Numbered from the stretch's first letter, positions 9,401 through 17,738 are shown. The stretch: DNA of 64,000 bases from CATOSP01 sp034422355 (GCA_034422355.1 DAOUJS010000171.1:68015-132014), one strand, 5' to 3'. Numbers and translations are program-made. The notes: a model not told the origin generated them from the sequence alone.

Positions 9401-9598
9401 ACCGAATTTCCTTGCCCTTTTGGAGTCAGGAAGTTGCGATTGGTCAGCCAGTTTCGACTCCTCTACTTGTCTGGTGCAGACCTGGCTCCAGAGTCTTTTC
9501 GGGTTCCCCCAGGAATGGAAATCGGCCCAGGCTGGCCACTGGGAGGCCGCATGAGCCGAAGCGTCCGTTGTGTCGCATTATCGCGTGATAGGGAACGA

Positions 9599-9682
9599 TT
9601 ACTTGCGGAGCAACTTGCGCGGAAGCACCACCCACATTGTGAAGAGTCCTATGAAGGCTCCGGCTGCGATGATTGCTTCCAT
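9599..9682 (-). CDS. 27-residue membrane protein, copy 1
   Basis: This is a tiny ORF not found by usual length cutoffs. It encodes 27 residues: an N-terminal MEAIIAAGAF, a hydrophobic core ending WVVLP, and a basic tail RKLLRK. This predicts one transmembrane helix with a cytoplasmic C-terminus by the positive-inside rule. It is real by three tests. There is a close paralogue at 10514-10597 with only conservative or small changes. GGAG lies 12 bases before the ATG. The upstream promoter block is also shared between the two copies. The surrounding genes are glutamine synthetases, suggesting a role in nitrogen stress or membrane transport. I do not recognise the family; the function is unknown. 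Confidence 0.8.
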   Translation of the reverse strand: MEAIIAAGAFIGLFTMWVVLPRKLLRK

Positions 9683-9711
9683 TTAATCAAAGCTCCTGTC
9701 GAATCAGTGTC

Positions 9712-9772
9712 TACATACCATTTTACGGATGGGTGTTACATGGTCTTTTCTTTATTGTTAATTCTTTGTTAC
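9712..9772 (-). promoter_or_regulatory. Promoter with four 11-bp direct repeats, copy 1
   Basis: Reading the minus strand, 9772 to 9729 divides into four consecutive 11-mers: GTAACAAAGAA, TTAACAATAAA, GAAAAGACCAT, GTAACACCCAT. After exactly 11 more bases comes the -10 TATGTA (9717-9712) within AATGGTATGTAGA. The 11-bp period is the signature of OmpR/PhoB-class regulators such as PhoP or GlnR. The last repeat supplies a -35-like GTAACA at 16-bp spacing. The regulator identity is inferred. Confidence 0.7.
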
Positions 9773-9885
9773 AGATGCAGCCTCGTATTATCCAGGTTGG
9801 GCCAGGACGCTCTCTGTTGTAGTTTGGCGGATACAGTCTATCCATTCTCATGTTGGCTGAGGTGACCGGAAGGGTATTCAGTGGT

Positions 9886-10248
9886 TCAACGGACGTGGCG
9901 GGCCTGTGCGGTTATTGCATCGCGCTCGGCTATTTCCTGCTCCACGTGGACTCCCATCTCGTCCCACTGCTCAGCCAGGTCCGTGATGGGTTCGTCGTCC
10001 TCGCTGGACTCGTCCGGGCCTCGGCGGACGAGTCGGTGCTCTCCGGAGCTTTTCAGCATGATCTCGCCCACGTCCTGGTGGATTTCCCTGAAACTGCTGT
10101 ACTTGAGGATTTGTCCGTCGGCAAATTTCAAAGTCCAGTCCTGTGTATTCAGGGTAGCCCAGATGTGGAAGTTGGCCGGGACCTGCTGGCCAGCTTCCAC
10201 GTAGCCGAAGTTGTCTGATGTGTCGTGTTTGATGATGTGGACCCGCAT
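9886..10248 (-). CDS. Hypothetical protein of the glutamine synthetase locus
   Basis: This 120-residue soluble protein begins MRVHIIKHDTSDNFGYVEAG, contains a HIWATLNTQDWTLKFADGQ segment and ends in an acidic, Glu/Asp-rich region (ESSEDDEP) followed by a charged helix. The ATG at 10248 is preceded by GAGGGGAG, a strong ribosome site; a start 24 bases earlier is less likely. I see no catalytic motif and do not recognise the family. It lies between the two paralogous 27-residue genes on the same strand, upstream of the type II glutamine synthetase, so a regulatory role in that locus is possible but unproven. Confidence 0.65.
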   Translation of the reverse strand: MRVHIIKHDTSDNFGYVEAGQQVPANFHIWATLNTQDWTLKFADGQILKYSSFREIHQDVGEIMLKSSGEHRLVRRGPDESSEDDEPITDLAEQWDEMGVHVEQEIAERDAITAQARHVR

Positions 10249-10446
10249 CTGCTCCCCTCTCCGGTACTGCATTGCCGAGATTGACAGATTTGACCGTACA
10301 GTAATTGAGTATGTACCTCAATGGGGTATGGGTTTTTATGGGAGGACAGACCCTCGACGGGCGTGGGGCTGGAGAGACCGTGGAGGGTCTACGTTTCAGG
10401 CCGTGAGCAGGCAGCCAAGTCCGGGATGAAGGGATGTGCAGAAGGC

Positions 10447-10482
10447 AAAAAAGGACCGGGAGATGCATCAGTCTCCCGGTCC
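10447..10482 (-). terminator. Rho-independent terminator after 27-residue gene copy 2
   Basis: On the minus strand GGACCGGGAGA pairs with TCTCCCGGTCC (11 bp, 8-base loop) and runs directly into TTTTTT. It lies 31 bases after the stop of the tiny gene at 10514-10597, so that gene is a monocistronic unit of roughly 180 bases. Confidence 0.9.
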
Positions 10483-10513
10483 GGTGTTCGTTGGGGTTTC
10501 CCCGTTGGAGGGA

Positions 10514-10597
10514 TTACCGCCTCAGGAGTTTCTTCGGCAGCACTACCCATAGGGTGAAAAGTCCCACGAATGCTACCGCGGCAATGATTGCCTCCAT
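10514..10597 (-). CDS. 27-residue membrane protein, copy 2
   Basis: This paralogue of the tiny protein at 9599-9682 starts MEAIIAAVAF, has the core GLFTLWVVLP and ends KKLLRR. Seven of 27 positions differ between the copies; apart from Gly8Val all are like-for-like (Ile/Val, Met/Leu, Arg/Lys), a pattern of selection on the protein. The ribosome site GAGGAGGA four bases before the ATG is near perfect. It has its own promoter with four 11-bp repeats and its own terminator, so it is made as a dedicated short mRNA. It is a predicted single-pass membrane peptide. No family is recognised. Confidence 0.85.
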   Translation of the reverse strand: MEAIIAAVAFVGLFTLWVVLPKKLLRR

Positions 10598-10620
10598 CGG
10601 TTCCTCCTCAAGTCAATCTC

Positions 10621-10681
10621 TATATACCATTCTACAGGCTGGTGTTACGGACTATTTGCCATGTTGTTAAATCTTTGTTAA
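10621..10681 (-). promoter_or_regulatory. Promoter with four 11-bp direct repeats, copy 2
   Basis: On the minus strand 10681 to 10638 is four 11-mers: TTAACAAAGAT, TTAACAACATG, GCAAATAGTCC, GTAACACCAGC. After 11 more bases comes the -10 TATATA (10626-10621) in AATGGTATATAGA. Phasing, number of repeats and distance to the -10 match copy 1 exactly, so an activator-type operator overlapping the -35 is likely. Confidence 0.75.
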
Positions 10682-10911
10682 TTCCTTCACGATCTTTCTA
10701 ACCGGCTCGCCGGGTATATGGCCCAACGAGCAACAGAAAATTTGAGAGACCTCGCTACTTCCCGAACTATCCGGAACTTCCGTTAGCCGCCGGGACCTGG
10801 TGGGTCATTCCCATTGTCTTGTTGACGGAAGCTGGCGCTACCTAACCAAAATGAGTCCAAGGCGAGATATTTATTTGCCGGGAGTGAGAGTCTTAGTCAG
10901 CTAAAGCGCGT
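10682..10911. other. Gene-free stretch, no feature seen
   Basis: Between the operator upstream of the tiny gene and the amidase stop I see no ORF with a ribosome site, no strong hairpin and no repeat. Confidence 0.5.
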
Positions 10912-12339
10912 TCAGTCGCGCGCTGCAGAGGCGAGCCGGCTGTGCCAGGCGGTTGCCTGTTCGTAGGAGTGTGCAGCACGGAGCAGGGTTTCCTCAGCGA
11001 AAGGACGCGCCCCCAGTTGCAGGCCGATGGGGAGGTTGTCGGACGTGAATCCGCCGGGGATGGAGATGGCTGGCAGTGCCGTCAGTGCGTAGCAGCCAGT
11101 GTAGGCACGGCGGAAGAAGAACCGGGAGCGCACGTCTTCCGGGGTCTCGAAGCTGGCGGTCAGGTCGGTATGCTTCGGAGCAGGATATGGGGCGGTGGCG
11201 GAGACCAGCACTTCCACTTGTTTCAGGGCATCCATGAACTGACGACGGAGCAAGACCCGGGCTTTGGCGGCGCGGTTGTATATCTTGGCCGGGACCAGAG
11301 ACGCGGATTGGAGACGGGTCCTGGTGGCCGGGTCCAGCTCGTTGGGCCGGGTGCGCAAGATGTCGTCGCGGGCACCCGCGCCTTCAGTATCGGCGATACC
11401 GACGAAGATTGCGCCAGCCAGGGAAATCAGGGGTATGCTGACCTCCTCGACTAGCGCCCCCAAGCCCTGGAATACTTCCAGGGATGCTACGATTGACGCT
11501 CTGACCTCGGGATGTACATCCTCGCTCTCATGCAACTCTTTGATTACACCCACTCTCAGCCCCTTAACTCCTGACTCCAATGAAGCGGAGTAGTCCGGTA
11601 CAGGCTGGCGGCTGGTGAATGGGTCTTTTGGATCATGTCCGGCAATTGCCTGGAGGACCAAGGCGCAGTCGCGTACTGTCTTCGTCATGGGAGCGGCGGC
11701 GTCCATGAACCAGCACATGGGAGTCATTCCGTAACGGCTCACTCTGGTGAAGGTTGGCCTCAGACCGACCACGCCGCAGTAGGATGCCGGGCCCCTGCCA
11801 GACCCGCCGGTGTCCTCTCCCACCGACGCCGCGCACAGATGTGCGGCTAGGGCGACGCCGGAACCGGCGCTGGACTCTCCGGGAGTACGTTCCAGGTCCC
11901 AGGGATTGCGGGGGATTCCCCACGGCGGGGCCTGGGTGCCTCCCATTGCCAGTTCGCTCAAGTTGAGCTTGCCGAGGAGAATGGCCCCGGCCTCACGGAG
12001 GCGAGTTATCACCGTGGCGTCTTCAGTGGGCACGAAGTCCCGGTAGACCCGGGAGCCGTTGGTGGTAAGTATGCCCTCAGTCCAGAACTGGTCCTTGACG
12101 GCGATGGGAACGCCGAACAATGCGCCCTCCGCTTCTCCCCGTGCAAGGGCGCGCTCCTGGATGTTAGCCGCTGCCAACGCCTCCTCCGAGCAGACGGTGA
12201 TGTAGGCGTTGAGGCCGGAGTCAAGCCGGTCGATACGGTCCAGGTATGACCGAACCGCTTCCACGGGGGAGACGCGACCATTCCTGACGGCTTCGGCCGT
12301 CTCGGATGCGGACAGGAGGTGGATGTTCTGGGTAGTCAT
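10912..12339 (-). CDS. Amidase signature family enzyme
   Basis: The 475-residue protein has the Ser-cisSer-Lys triad of the amidase signature fold: Lys82 in PIAVKDQ, cis-Ser156 in GESSAGS, and nucleophile Ser180 in DTGGSGRGPASYCG, with the usual 24-residue gap between the serines. VSRYGMTP resembles GatA, but GGSGRGP replaces the GGSIRQP common in true GatA. It hydrolyses an amide or transfers ammonia. AAGGA stands before the ATG at 12339; a longer ATG start at 12390 exists. A GatC-like gene lies directly upstream on the same strand. No gatB is present, so a role in tRNA amidation is not shown here. Confidence 0.88.
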   Translation of the reverse strand: MTTQNIHLLSASETAEAVRNGRVSPVEAVRSYLDRIDRLDSGLNAYITVCSEEALAAANIQERALARGEAEGALFGVPIAVKDQFWTEGILTTNGSRVYRDFVPTEDATVITRLREAGAILLGKLNLSELAMGGTQAPPWGIPRNPWDLERTPGESSAGSGVALAAHLCAASVGEDTGGSGRGPASYCGVVGLRPTFTRVSRYGMTPMCWFMDAAAPMTKTVRDCALVLQAIAGHDPKDPFTSRQPVPDYSASLESGVKGLRVGVIKELHESEDVHPEVRASIVASLEVFQGLGALVEEVSIPLISLAGAIFVGIADTEGAGARDDILRTRPNELDPATRTRLQSASLVPAKIYNRAAKARVLLRRQFMDALKQVEVLVSATAPYPAPKHTDLTASFETPEDVRSRFFFRRAYTGCYALTALPAISIPGGFTSDNLPIGLQLGARPFAEETLLRAAHSYEQATAWHSRLASAARD

Positions 12340-12455
12340 CTGCTTTGTCCTTGCCGGGATTGTCTGGGGGAATTCCGAAGATGCTGGCATACGTTAGCGC
12401 CAGTTGAGAGGACGGAGGTAATCCGGACGCTGGGACGCGAGGGCGGGACTGGCGA

Positions 12456-12641
12456 CTATTCATCATCGTCGGGGAAGATGACCACCGGCTCTACCCCGTC
12501 AATGTCCAACTCCTTAAGCCGGTCCAATTCCAGAATCAGGCTCTGGAAGCGACTGGTGACCTCAGGGACCTCTTCCTCGTTTATTTCGATGCCAGCCAGC
12601 CTGGCCAATTTACGTACCTGTTCTTCGTCAGGAGCGGTCAT
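12456..12641 (-). CDS. GatC-like small subunit
   Basis: The 61-residue protein matches the compact GatC pattern: EEQVRKLARLAGIEINEEE, then a helical segment, then LKELDIDGVEPV, where GatC has ELDTEGVEP. In GatCAB, GatC wraps around GatA and stabilises it during amidation of Glu-tRNA(Gln) or Asp-tRNA(Asn). It ends in an acidic DDDE tail. The ATG at 12641 has AGAGG five bases upstream; a GTG two codons earlier is an alternative. The gene sits 116 bases upstream of the amidase, so the two probably form a complex. Confidence 0.75.
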   Translation of the reverse strand: MTAPDEEQVRKLARLAGIEINEEEVPEVTSRFQSLILELDRLKELDIDGVEPVVIFPDDDE

Positions 12642-12824
12642 AAACACCTCTGTTCCTGTGGACGCTGCTCTTGAAACTTCGGATTCTCAGCGTCCCCTCT
12701 GGCCCTCTGCCGGTGCATGGGGCCGGCTTCTCAGTGGCCGGCCGTTTTCCAAGCTATAGAACTCTTTAGGGGTTACAATCGTAATCATAACCGAGACATG
12801 GCTGGAGGAACAGGAGGGGGAGTG

Positions 12825-14309
12825 ATGAGGAGAACCACAAGGGACGCCCCTGTTTATCTTCTGATTGGGCTGGTATTTGCGTGGCTGGTGGTGTCCGGCT
12901 GCGCCGACGTACCTGCCGCGGAGGTTCCAACACCGGCCCCCCCGGTGGTTGCTACCGCCATGCCGGAACCTTCCGGACCGGAGACGGTGGTTCCGACCAC
13001 GCCACCATCGCCCGCCGAGACCGTCGATGCACGGACAGTAGCGCCGGAGCGTGTGGCCGAAACCCCCGTACAGGAACCTGCGCGGGCAGCGACCCCAACG
13101 CTGGTCCCCCCAACAGCGACTCCCGCTCCTGCGAAATTCAGCGTTGCAGACCGCGAAGCCCTTGCTGAGTCTGCCTTCGGCTACTTGACTGAATTGTCGG
13201 AGGATGTAGGGCCGCGGGCAAGTGCAACGGAAGATGAACTGAAGGCTGCCGAGTTCCTGATGGGCCGATTCACGGAGTTAGGCTACAGTCCCGGGTTGCA
13301 GGAATTTGAGACGGAATCCCTGACGGCTGGCGTGGCAGTCATCGTTCCAGAACGCTCGGTGGATGAGGGTATCCGGGCCCGTCCCATGTCCGGGTCGATA
13401 TCAGGGACGGCGTCTGGGCTACTGGAGTTCATTGGTCTTGGCAAGGCGGACGACCTGCCATCCAAGGGACTGGAGGGCTATGTGGCCTTGATCGAGCGGG
13501 GGGAGATCACTTTCCGAAGCAAAGTGGAACAGGTTGCTGGAGCCGGCGCAGTTGCCGCCGTGATCTTCAATGATCGTCCTGGTCTATTCCAGGGAACTCT
13601 GGGGTCGGTGAGGAGCGAGATACCTGCCGTAGCGATTTCCGGGGCAGATGGAGAAGAGCTGCGGAAATTGATTGCCGACGGCGAGGTGGAAGTCGCTGTG
13701 ACAGTAGAAGAGGACTTGGAAGCGTCCCGGAACATAATCATAGAGGTGCCCGGCGAGGGAAACGACGTGGTGATTCTGGGTGCACACTACGATACGGTGC
13801 CGGACTCCATCGGAGCCAACGACAACTCTTCGGGTATGGGAGTGTTGCTGGCCCTGGCCGAAGAGTTGGCCGGGCGTTCCTTCCCGTTCACCCTGCGGTT
13901 CATTGCATTCGGTTCTGAGGAGACCGGATTGCATGGCAGTCGGCATTACGTGAGCGAGTTGACCGACGAGGAGTTGGACAATATCAGAGCCATGATTAAC
14001 CTGGACGTGGTGGGTGCTGGCAGAGCTCTCCGGGCGACGGGAGACCGTTGGCTGACCAGGCACGTATTGGATGCCGCCGACAGAGAAGGAATTGCTCTGA
14101 ACGTCAACAGAGGATTCCGGGGAGGCGGCAGCGACCACGCCAGCTTCAGGGAAGTCGGGGTCCCGGCGATATTCTTCTACGGAGACGACCTGGCGCGCAT
14201 TAACAGCCCCGATGATACGATGGAATTCATCAATCCGGACCTGTTGGGAGATACAGCGACGCTGGTGCTGGACTTGCTTGACTCTCTGGAGAACCTGCGG
14301 CGGCAATAG
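12825..14309 (+). CDS. M28 family aminopeptidase, lipoprotein with PA domain
   Basis: The 494-residue protein starts with a signal peptide and lipobox VSGC, followed by a long Pro/Thr/Ala linker that would extend the enzyme from the membrane. A PA (protease-associated) insert lies around GYVALIERGEITF to IPAVAISGADGEEL. The M28 di-zinc site follows: GAHYDT (His324), NDNSSG (Asp333), SEETG, NLDVVG and SDHASF. Such enzymes remove N-terminal residues from peptides outside the cell. AGGAGGGGG precedes the ATG at 12825. The product fits scavenging of peptides, together with the secreted peptidase at 3.7 kb. Confidence 0.92.
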   Translation: MRRTTRDAPVYLLIGLVFAWLVVSGCADVPAAEVPTPAPPVVATAMPEPSGPETVVPTTPPSPAETVDARTVAPERVAETPVQEPARAATPTLVPPTATPAPAKFSVADREALAESAFGYLTELSEDVGPRASATEDELKAAEFLMGRFTELGYSPGLQEFETESLTAGVAVIVPERSVDEGIRARPMSGSISGTASGLLEFIGLGKADDLPSKGLEGYVALIERGEITFRSKVEQVAGAGAVAAVIFNDRPGLFQGTLGSVRSEIPAVAISGADGEELRKLIADGEVEVAVTVEEDLEASRNIIIEVPGEGNDVVILGAHYDTVPDSIGANDNSSGMGVLLALAEELAGRSFPFTLRFIAFGSEETGLHGSRHYVSELTDEELDNIRAMINLDVVGAGRALRATGDRWLTRHVLDAADREGIALNVNRGFRGGGSDHASFREVGVPAIFFYGDDLARINSPDDTMEFINPDLLGDTATLVLDLLDSLENLRRQ

Positions 14310-14415
14310 CCGTTAATGCGATGTCCGAACAGCCTTGGTATACTTGGCCATGAACCAGACGCCAATCTGACCTTGGCCCCCGTTCTGCAACGGGGCTGGC
14401 TATGGGAGGTTTCAC

Positions 14416-15600
14416 ATGAAATGGGCTTCCGCCATATCCGAAGAGGCAGCCCTGGAAGATGCAATCAGAGAGTGCTGCGCCGGGGTGCGCCGCCAACTGG
14501 GAGACGAAACACCGCACCTGGCGGTAACTTTCGTTTCGGCTCACCACCAGGGCGAGTATGACCGGGTGGTGGAATTGGTCCAACAGGAGTTGCCGGGAGT
14601 TCCCCTGTTTGGCTGCTCCGGCGGCGGAATCATCGGGAACGGACAGGAAGTGGAGCAAAGGCCGGCGGTATCGATAACCGCGGCCAGCCTGCCGGACGTT
14701 GAGATAGTCCAGCGGTATCTGGACAACGATAGCCTTCCCGACCTGGATGCCGGTCCAGGGTCCTGGGAGGGCCTTTTCGGAGTTAGCCCCGATGACGCCC
14801 CACAGTTCGTTATGCTGGCGGACCCGTTCTCATTCCCGGTTCAGAACCTTCTGTTGGGAATGGATTTCGCCTATAGCCGCTCAGCCAAGATCGGCGGCCT
14901 GGCCAGTGGGGGACAGCAGGGCGGCGGGAATGCCTTGTTCCTGGGCAACGAGACTCACCGTTCCGGGGCGGTGTGCCTTGCGCTGCACGGCAACATCACT
15001 GTGGACACCGTGGTGGCCCAGGGCTGCCGTCCCATCGGAAATACGATGCGCGTTACAGAAAGCCGCCGGAACCTGCTGATGCAGTTGGACGGTCAGCCTC
15101 CTCTGGTGGTTCTGCGGGAGTTGTTCGAGACCTTGAACGAAAGGGACCGGGGATTGATACGCCATTCCCTCTTCCTTGGTGTGGTGATGGACGAGTTCCT
15201 TGAGGAGCCCAGGCAAGGGGACTTCCTGATTCGCAACGTGGTCGGCATGGACGAGCGCAGCGGGGCGCTGGCCATTGGAGAACTTCTGAAAGAAGGACAA
15301 CTCGTGCAGTTCCACCTGCGGGACGCCGAGACCTCCACCGAGGACCTGACGGCGGTCCTGGACCGCTATGCGGCAGACAACCGGGAAAACCAGATTCAAG
15401 GGGCGCTGCTGTTTTCCTGCCTTGGACGGGGCCAATACCTGTACGGGCGCCCTAATCACGACACTGACATCTTCCAAGAGAAACTCGGTTCGGTGCCCCT
15501 GGGTGGCTTCTTCTGCAACGGGGAGATCGGACCGGTCAGCGGCACGACATTCCTTCACGGGTACACCAGTTCCTTTGGCATCTTCCACCCGAAGCGTTAA
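14416..15600 (+). CDS. FIST domain sensor protein
   Basis: The 394-residue product is a stand-alone FIST_N plus FIST_C protein. LAVTFVSAHHQGEYDRVVELVQQELPGVPLFGCSGGGIIG is the N-terminal signature, though written in parts it spans the first 75 residues. The C-terminal domain carries FSCLGRG and GGFFCNGEIGPVSGTTFLHGYT. FIST domains are proposed to bind small ligands such as amino acids. No kinase, GGDEF or membrane segment is attached, so the output is unknown. A GGGAGG ribosome site stands seven bases before the ATG. A binding-protein gene lies 52 bases downstream. Confidence 0.88.
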   Translation: MKWASAISEEAALEDAIRECCAGVRRQLGDETPHLAVTFVSAHHQGEYDRVVELVQQELPGVPLFGCSGGGIIGNGQEVEQRPAVSITAASLPDVEIVQRYLDNDSLPDLDAGPGSWEGLFGVSPDDAPQFVMLADPFSFPVQNLLLGMDFAYSRSAKIGGLASGGQQGGGNALFLGNETHRSGAVCLALHGNITVDTVVAQGCRPIGNTMRVTESRRNLLMQLDGQPPLVVLRELFETLNERDRGLIRHSLFLGVVMDEFLEEPRQGDFLIRNVVGMDERSGALAIGELLKEGQLVQFHLRDAETSTEDLTAVLDRYAADNRENQIQGALLFSCLGRGQYLYGRPNHDTDIFQEKLGSVPLGGFFCNGEIGPVSGTTFLHGYTSSFGIFHPKR

Positions 15601-15652
15601 CCTGGCGGCTTTCGACTTGTTCCACCCAATATGACGGACGCAGGACGCGACT

Positions 15653-16792
15653 ATGCCAGTCCGAAGTCTTAAGGCTGGCCTCTCCGTTTCCCTGTCCGGT
15701 CAATTCCGAGTGCAAGGGGCGCAGGCACTGGCTGGGCTTCAGGCTTGGGCGGAGGACGTCAACCGCCTCGGGGGAGTCCACGCCGGAGCAGTTCAGCGGC
15801 CTGTTTCTGTCGTCTTCTACGACGATGAAAGCCGGGCTGAACGGGCCCGCCTCGTCACCAAAAGGCTGATTACCGAGGATCGGGTTGACTTGCTATTTGG
15901 CCCGTACTCGGCCGGACTTACAACCGCGGCGGTTGAGGTAGCCGAGGAACACGGCAGGTTGCTCTGGAACCAGGGAGGGGCATCGGATGCAGTGTACCGG
16001 CAAGGTCATCATCTGGTCGTCGGAATTCTCACACCTGCCACTCAATACCTGGCTGGTCTGCTACCCTTGGTGCGACGTGCCGCCCCGGAGGCGAAGTCAA
16101 TAGCAATTCTGCGAGCGTCCACCGGAGCGTTCCCACGGACGGTCAGCGCGGGAGTGGAAGCCCGGGCTGCGGAGTTGGGTTTCCGGGTTGAGAGGGTATG
16201 GGAGTTCGAGGCGTCTATCACCGACTTCAGACCGCTCCTGGATGACTTGGCATCAAACCCGCCCGATGTTCTGGTAGGGGTGGGCCGGATAAGGAACGAC
16301 CTGTTGCTGGCCCGTCAAATCGCCGAGTCCGGCAGGGCTATCAACGCAGCTGCCCTGGTGGCCACACCCATCCGGCAATTCATTGAGGAGATGGGGGACC
16401 TGGCCGATGGGTTCATTGGGCCGAGCCAGTGGGAACCGTCCGGGAGTTACCCCAACACCTGCGGGCCAACCGGCCGCGAGGTGTTGGAGTCCCTGGCAAG
16501 GCAGGGCCAGCAGGCCGTGGACTATCCTATGGTGCAGTCCTACGCGGCTGGCCTGGTGGCCCAGAAATGCCTTGAACACACGGGCACGACGGACGACCAA
16601 GCATTGCGCGACGCTGCTGGACAACTGGAGCTCTCCACATTCTATGGCAAGTTCAAGATAGACCCGGAGACAGGCCGGCAGATAGGACATTCGGTGGTCC
16701 TTGTCCAGTGGCAGCAGGGGCGGAAGGTAATCGTCTGGCCATCGGAACAGGCGGAGCGTCCCCTGGCGTATCCCTGGCGGACCTGGGCGTGA
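15653..16792 (+). CDS. Branched-chain amino acid/amide binding-type protein without signal peptide
   Basis: The 379-residue sequence has the type I periplasmic binding fold (LivJ/AmiC group). It has strand-start LKAGLSVSLSGQF, YDDESRAERA, LLFGPYSAGLTTA, and a second lobe with SIAILRAST and PPDVLVGVGR. It begins directly at the mature fold: there is no signal peptide, and AGGA before the ATG supports this start. A cytoplasmic location would make it like AmiC, an amide sensor, rather than an ABC transporter receptor. No permease or ATPase genes adjoin it. Loss of export by mis-start is the alternative, but I see no upstream hydrophobic segment. Confidence 0.75.
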   Translation: MPVRSLKAGLSVSLSGQFRVQGAQALAGLQAWAEDVNRLGGVHAGAVQRPVSVVFYDDESRAERARLVTKRLITEDRVDLLFGPYSAGLTTAAVEVAEEHGRLLWNQGGASDAVYRQGHHLVVGILTPATQYLAGLLPLVRRAAPEAKSIAILRASTGAFPRTVSAGVEARAAELGFRVERVWEFEASITDFRPLLDDLASNPPDVLVGVGRIRNDLLLARQIAESGRAINAAALVATPIRQFIEEMGDLADGFIGPSQWEPSGSYPNTCGPTGREVLESLARQGQQAVDYPMVQSYAAGLVAQKCLEHTGTTDDQALRDAAGQLELSTFYGKFKIDPETGRQIGHSVVLVQWQQGRKVIVWPSEQAERPLAYPWRTWA

Positions 16793-16818
16793 GAAATCCA
16801 CACTGTTGAGGGCAAACG

Positions 16819-17652
16819 ATGAGGCTTGAGGGCCATACGGCGCTGATCACAGGGGCAGGGCGCGGTATCGGGCGGGCCATAGCAATGGTCTTCGCCTCTG
16901 AGGGCGCAAGGTTGGCGTTGGCGGCGCGGTCCGCAGGGGAGCTTGAGGAAACTGCCCGCTTGGTCCGGGAGGCGGGCGCGGAGGCCATCGTTGTGACGGC
17001 TGACGTTACCGAGGATGCTCAGGTCCGGACGATGGTGGAGCAGACGCTGGCGCGCTATTCTGCCATCGATGTTCTGGTCAACAGCGCAGGCATCGCCGGG
17101 CCGGTAGGTCCAATGCCGGAGAATGACGTTGGGCAGTGGGTCCGCACCGTGCAGGTGAACCTGGTCGGGACTTACCTTTGCTGCCGGCACGTATTGCCGG
17201 TGATGCTGCGCCAGAACCGGGGCCGGATCGTGAACCTGTCGGGAGCCGGCGCGACCAACGCATGGCGGGACATGTCTGCGTACTGTTCCAGCAAGGCGGC
17301 AGTGGTGCGGCTCACTGAGACGCTGGCGCTGGAGCTTGAGGGGACAAACGTCCGGGTCAACGTGCTGGGGCCGGGGTCGGTCCATACCCGCATGTGGGAG
17401 GAAATACTGGAGGCCGGCACGGCGGCTGGGAACCGGGAGTTACAGCAACGCGGCGAGATGGTTACCACGGGAGGAGGCGCTTCAATAGCGCGGGCCGCGG
17501 AGTTGGCAGTGTACCTGGCGAGCGACGAAACGGGAGACCTGAACGGCCGTCTCATCAGCGCAACGAGCGAGGACTTCCCATTTTCACCGGAGACTCTCCG
17601 GCAGATCAAGGAGTCGGAAGCGTTTCTAATTCGCAGGGTGGAGTTGGGATAG
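16819..17652 (+). CDS. Short-chain dehydrogenase/reductase
   Basis: The 277-residue enzyme is a classical SDR. It has a TGAGRGIG nucleotide-binding loop at about residue 11, a DV adenine-binding site, NSAG in place of NNAG, a catalytic Ser in NLSGAGA and the YCSSK active-site motif. Arg-rich ALAARS after strand two suggests NADP preference. It probably oxidises or reduces a hydroxy/keto group on a small molecule. It starts 26 bases after the binding protein and is likely cotranscribed. The substrate is not predictable. Confidence 0.9.
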   Translation: MRLEGHTALITGAGRGIGRAIAMVFASEGARLALAARSAGELEETARLVREAGAEAIVVTADVTEDAQVRTMVEQTLARYSAIDVLVNSAGIAGPVGPMPENDVGQWVRTVQVNLVGTYLCCRHVLPVMLRQNRGRIVNLSGAGATNAWRDMSAYCSSKAAVVRLTETLALELEGTNVRVNVLGPGSVHTRMWEEILEAGTAAGNRELQQRGEMVTTGGGASIARAAELAVYLASDETGDLNGRLISATSEDFPFSPETLRQIKESEAFLIRRVELG

Positions 17653-17656
17653 GGGG

Positions 17657-17722
17657 ATTGCCCTTGCTCCCGGACGTGGTTCTCCCCGATATTGAAGAGG
17701 CGCGGTCAAAAACAAGGGCAAT
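17657..17722. repeat. 10-bp inverted repeat between convergent genes
   Basis: ATTGCCCTTG at 17657-17666 and CAAGGGCAAT at 17713-17722 are perfect complements separated by 46 bases, between the convergent SDR and FAH-family genes. It may act as a bidirectional terminator, although the loop is long and there is no T-run. Confidence 0.5.
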
Positions 17723-17738
17723 TGTCCCTACTTGGGGT

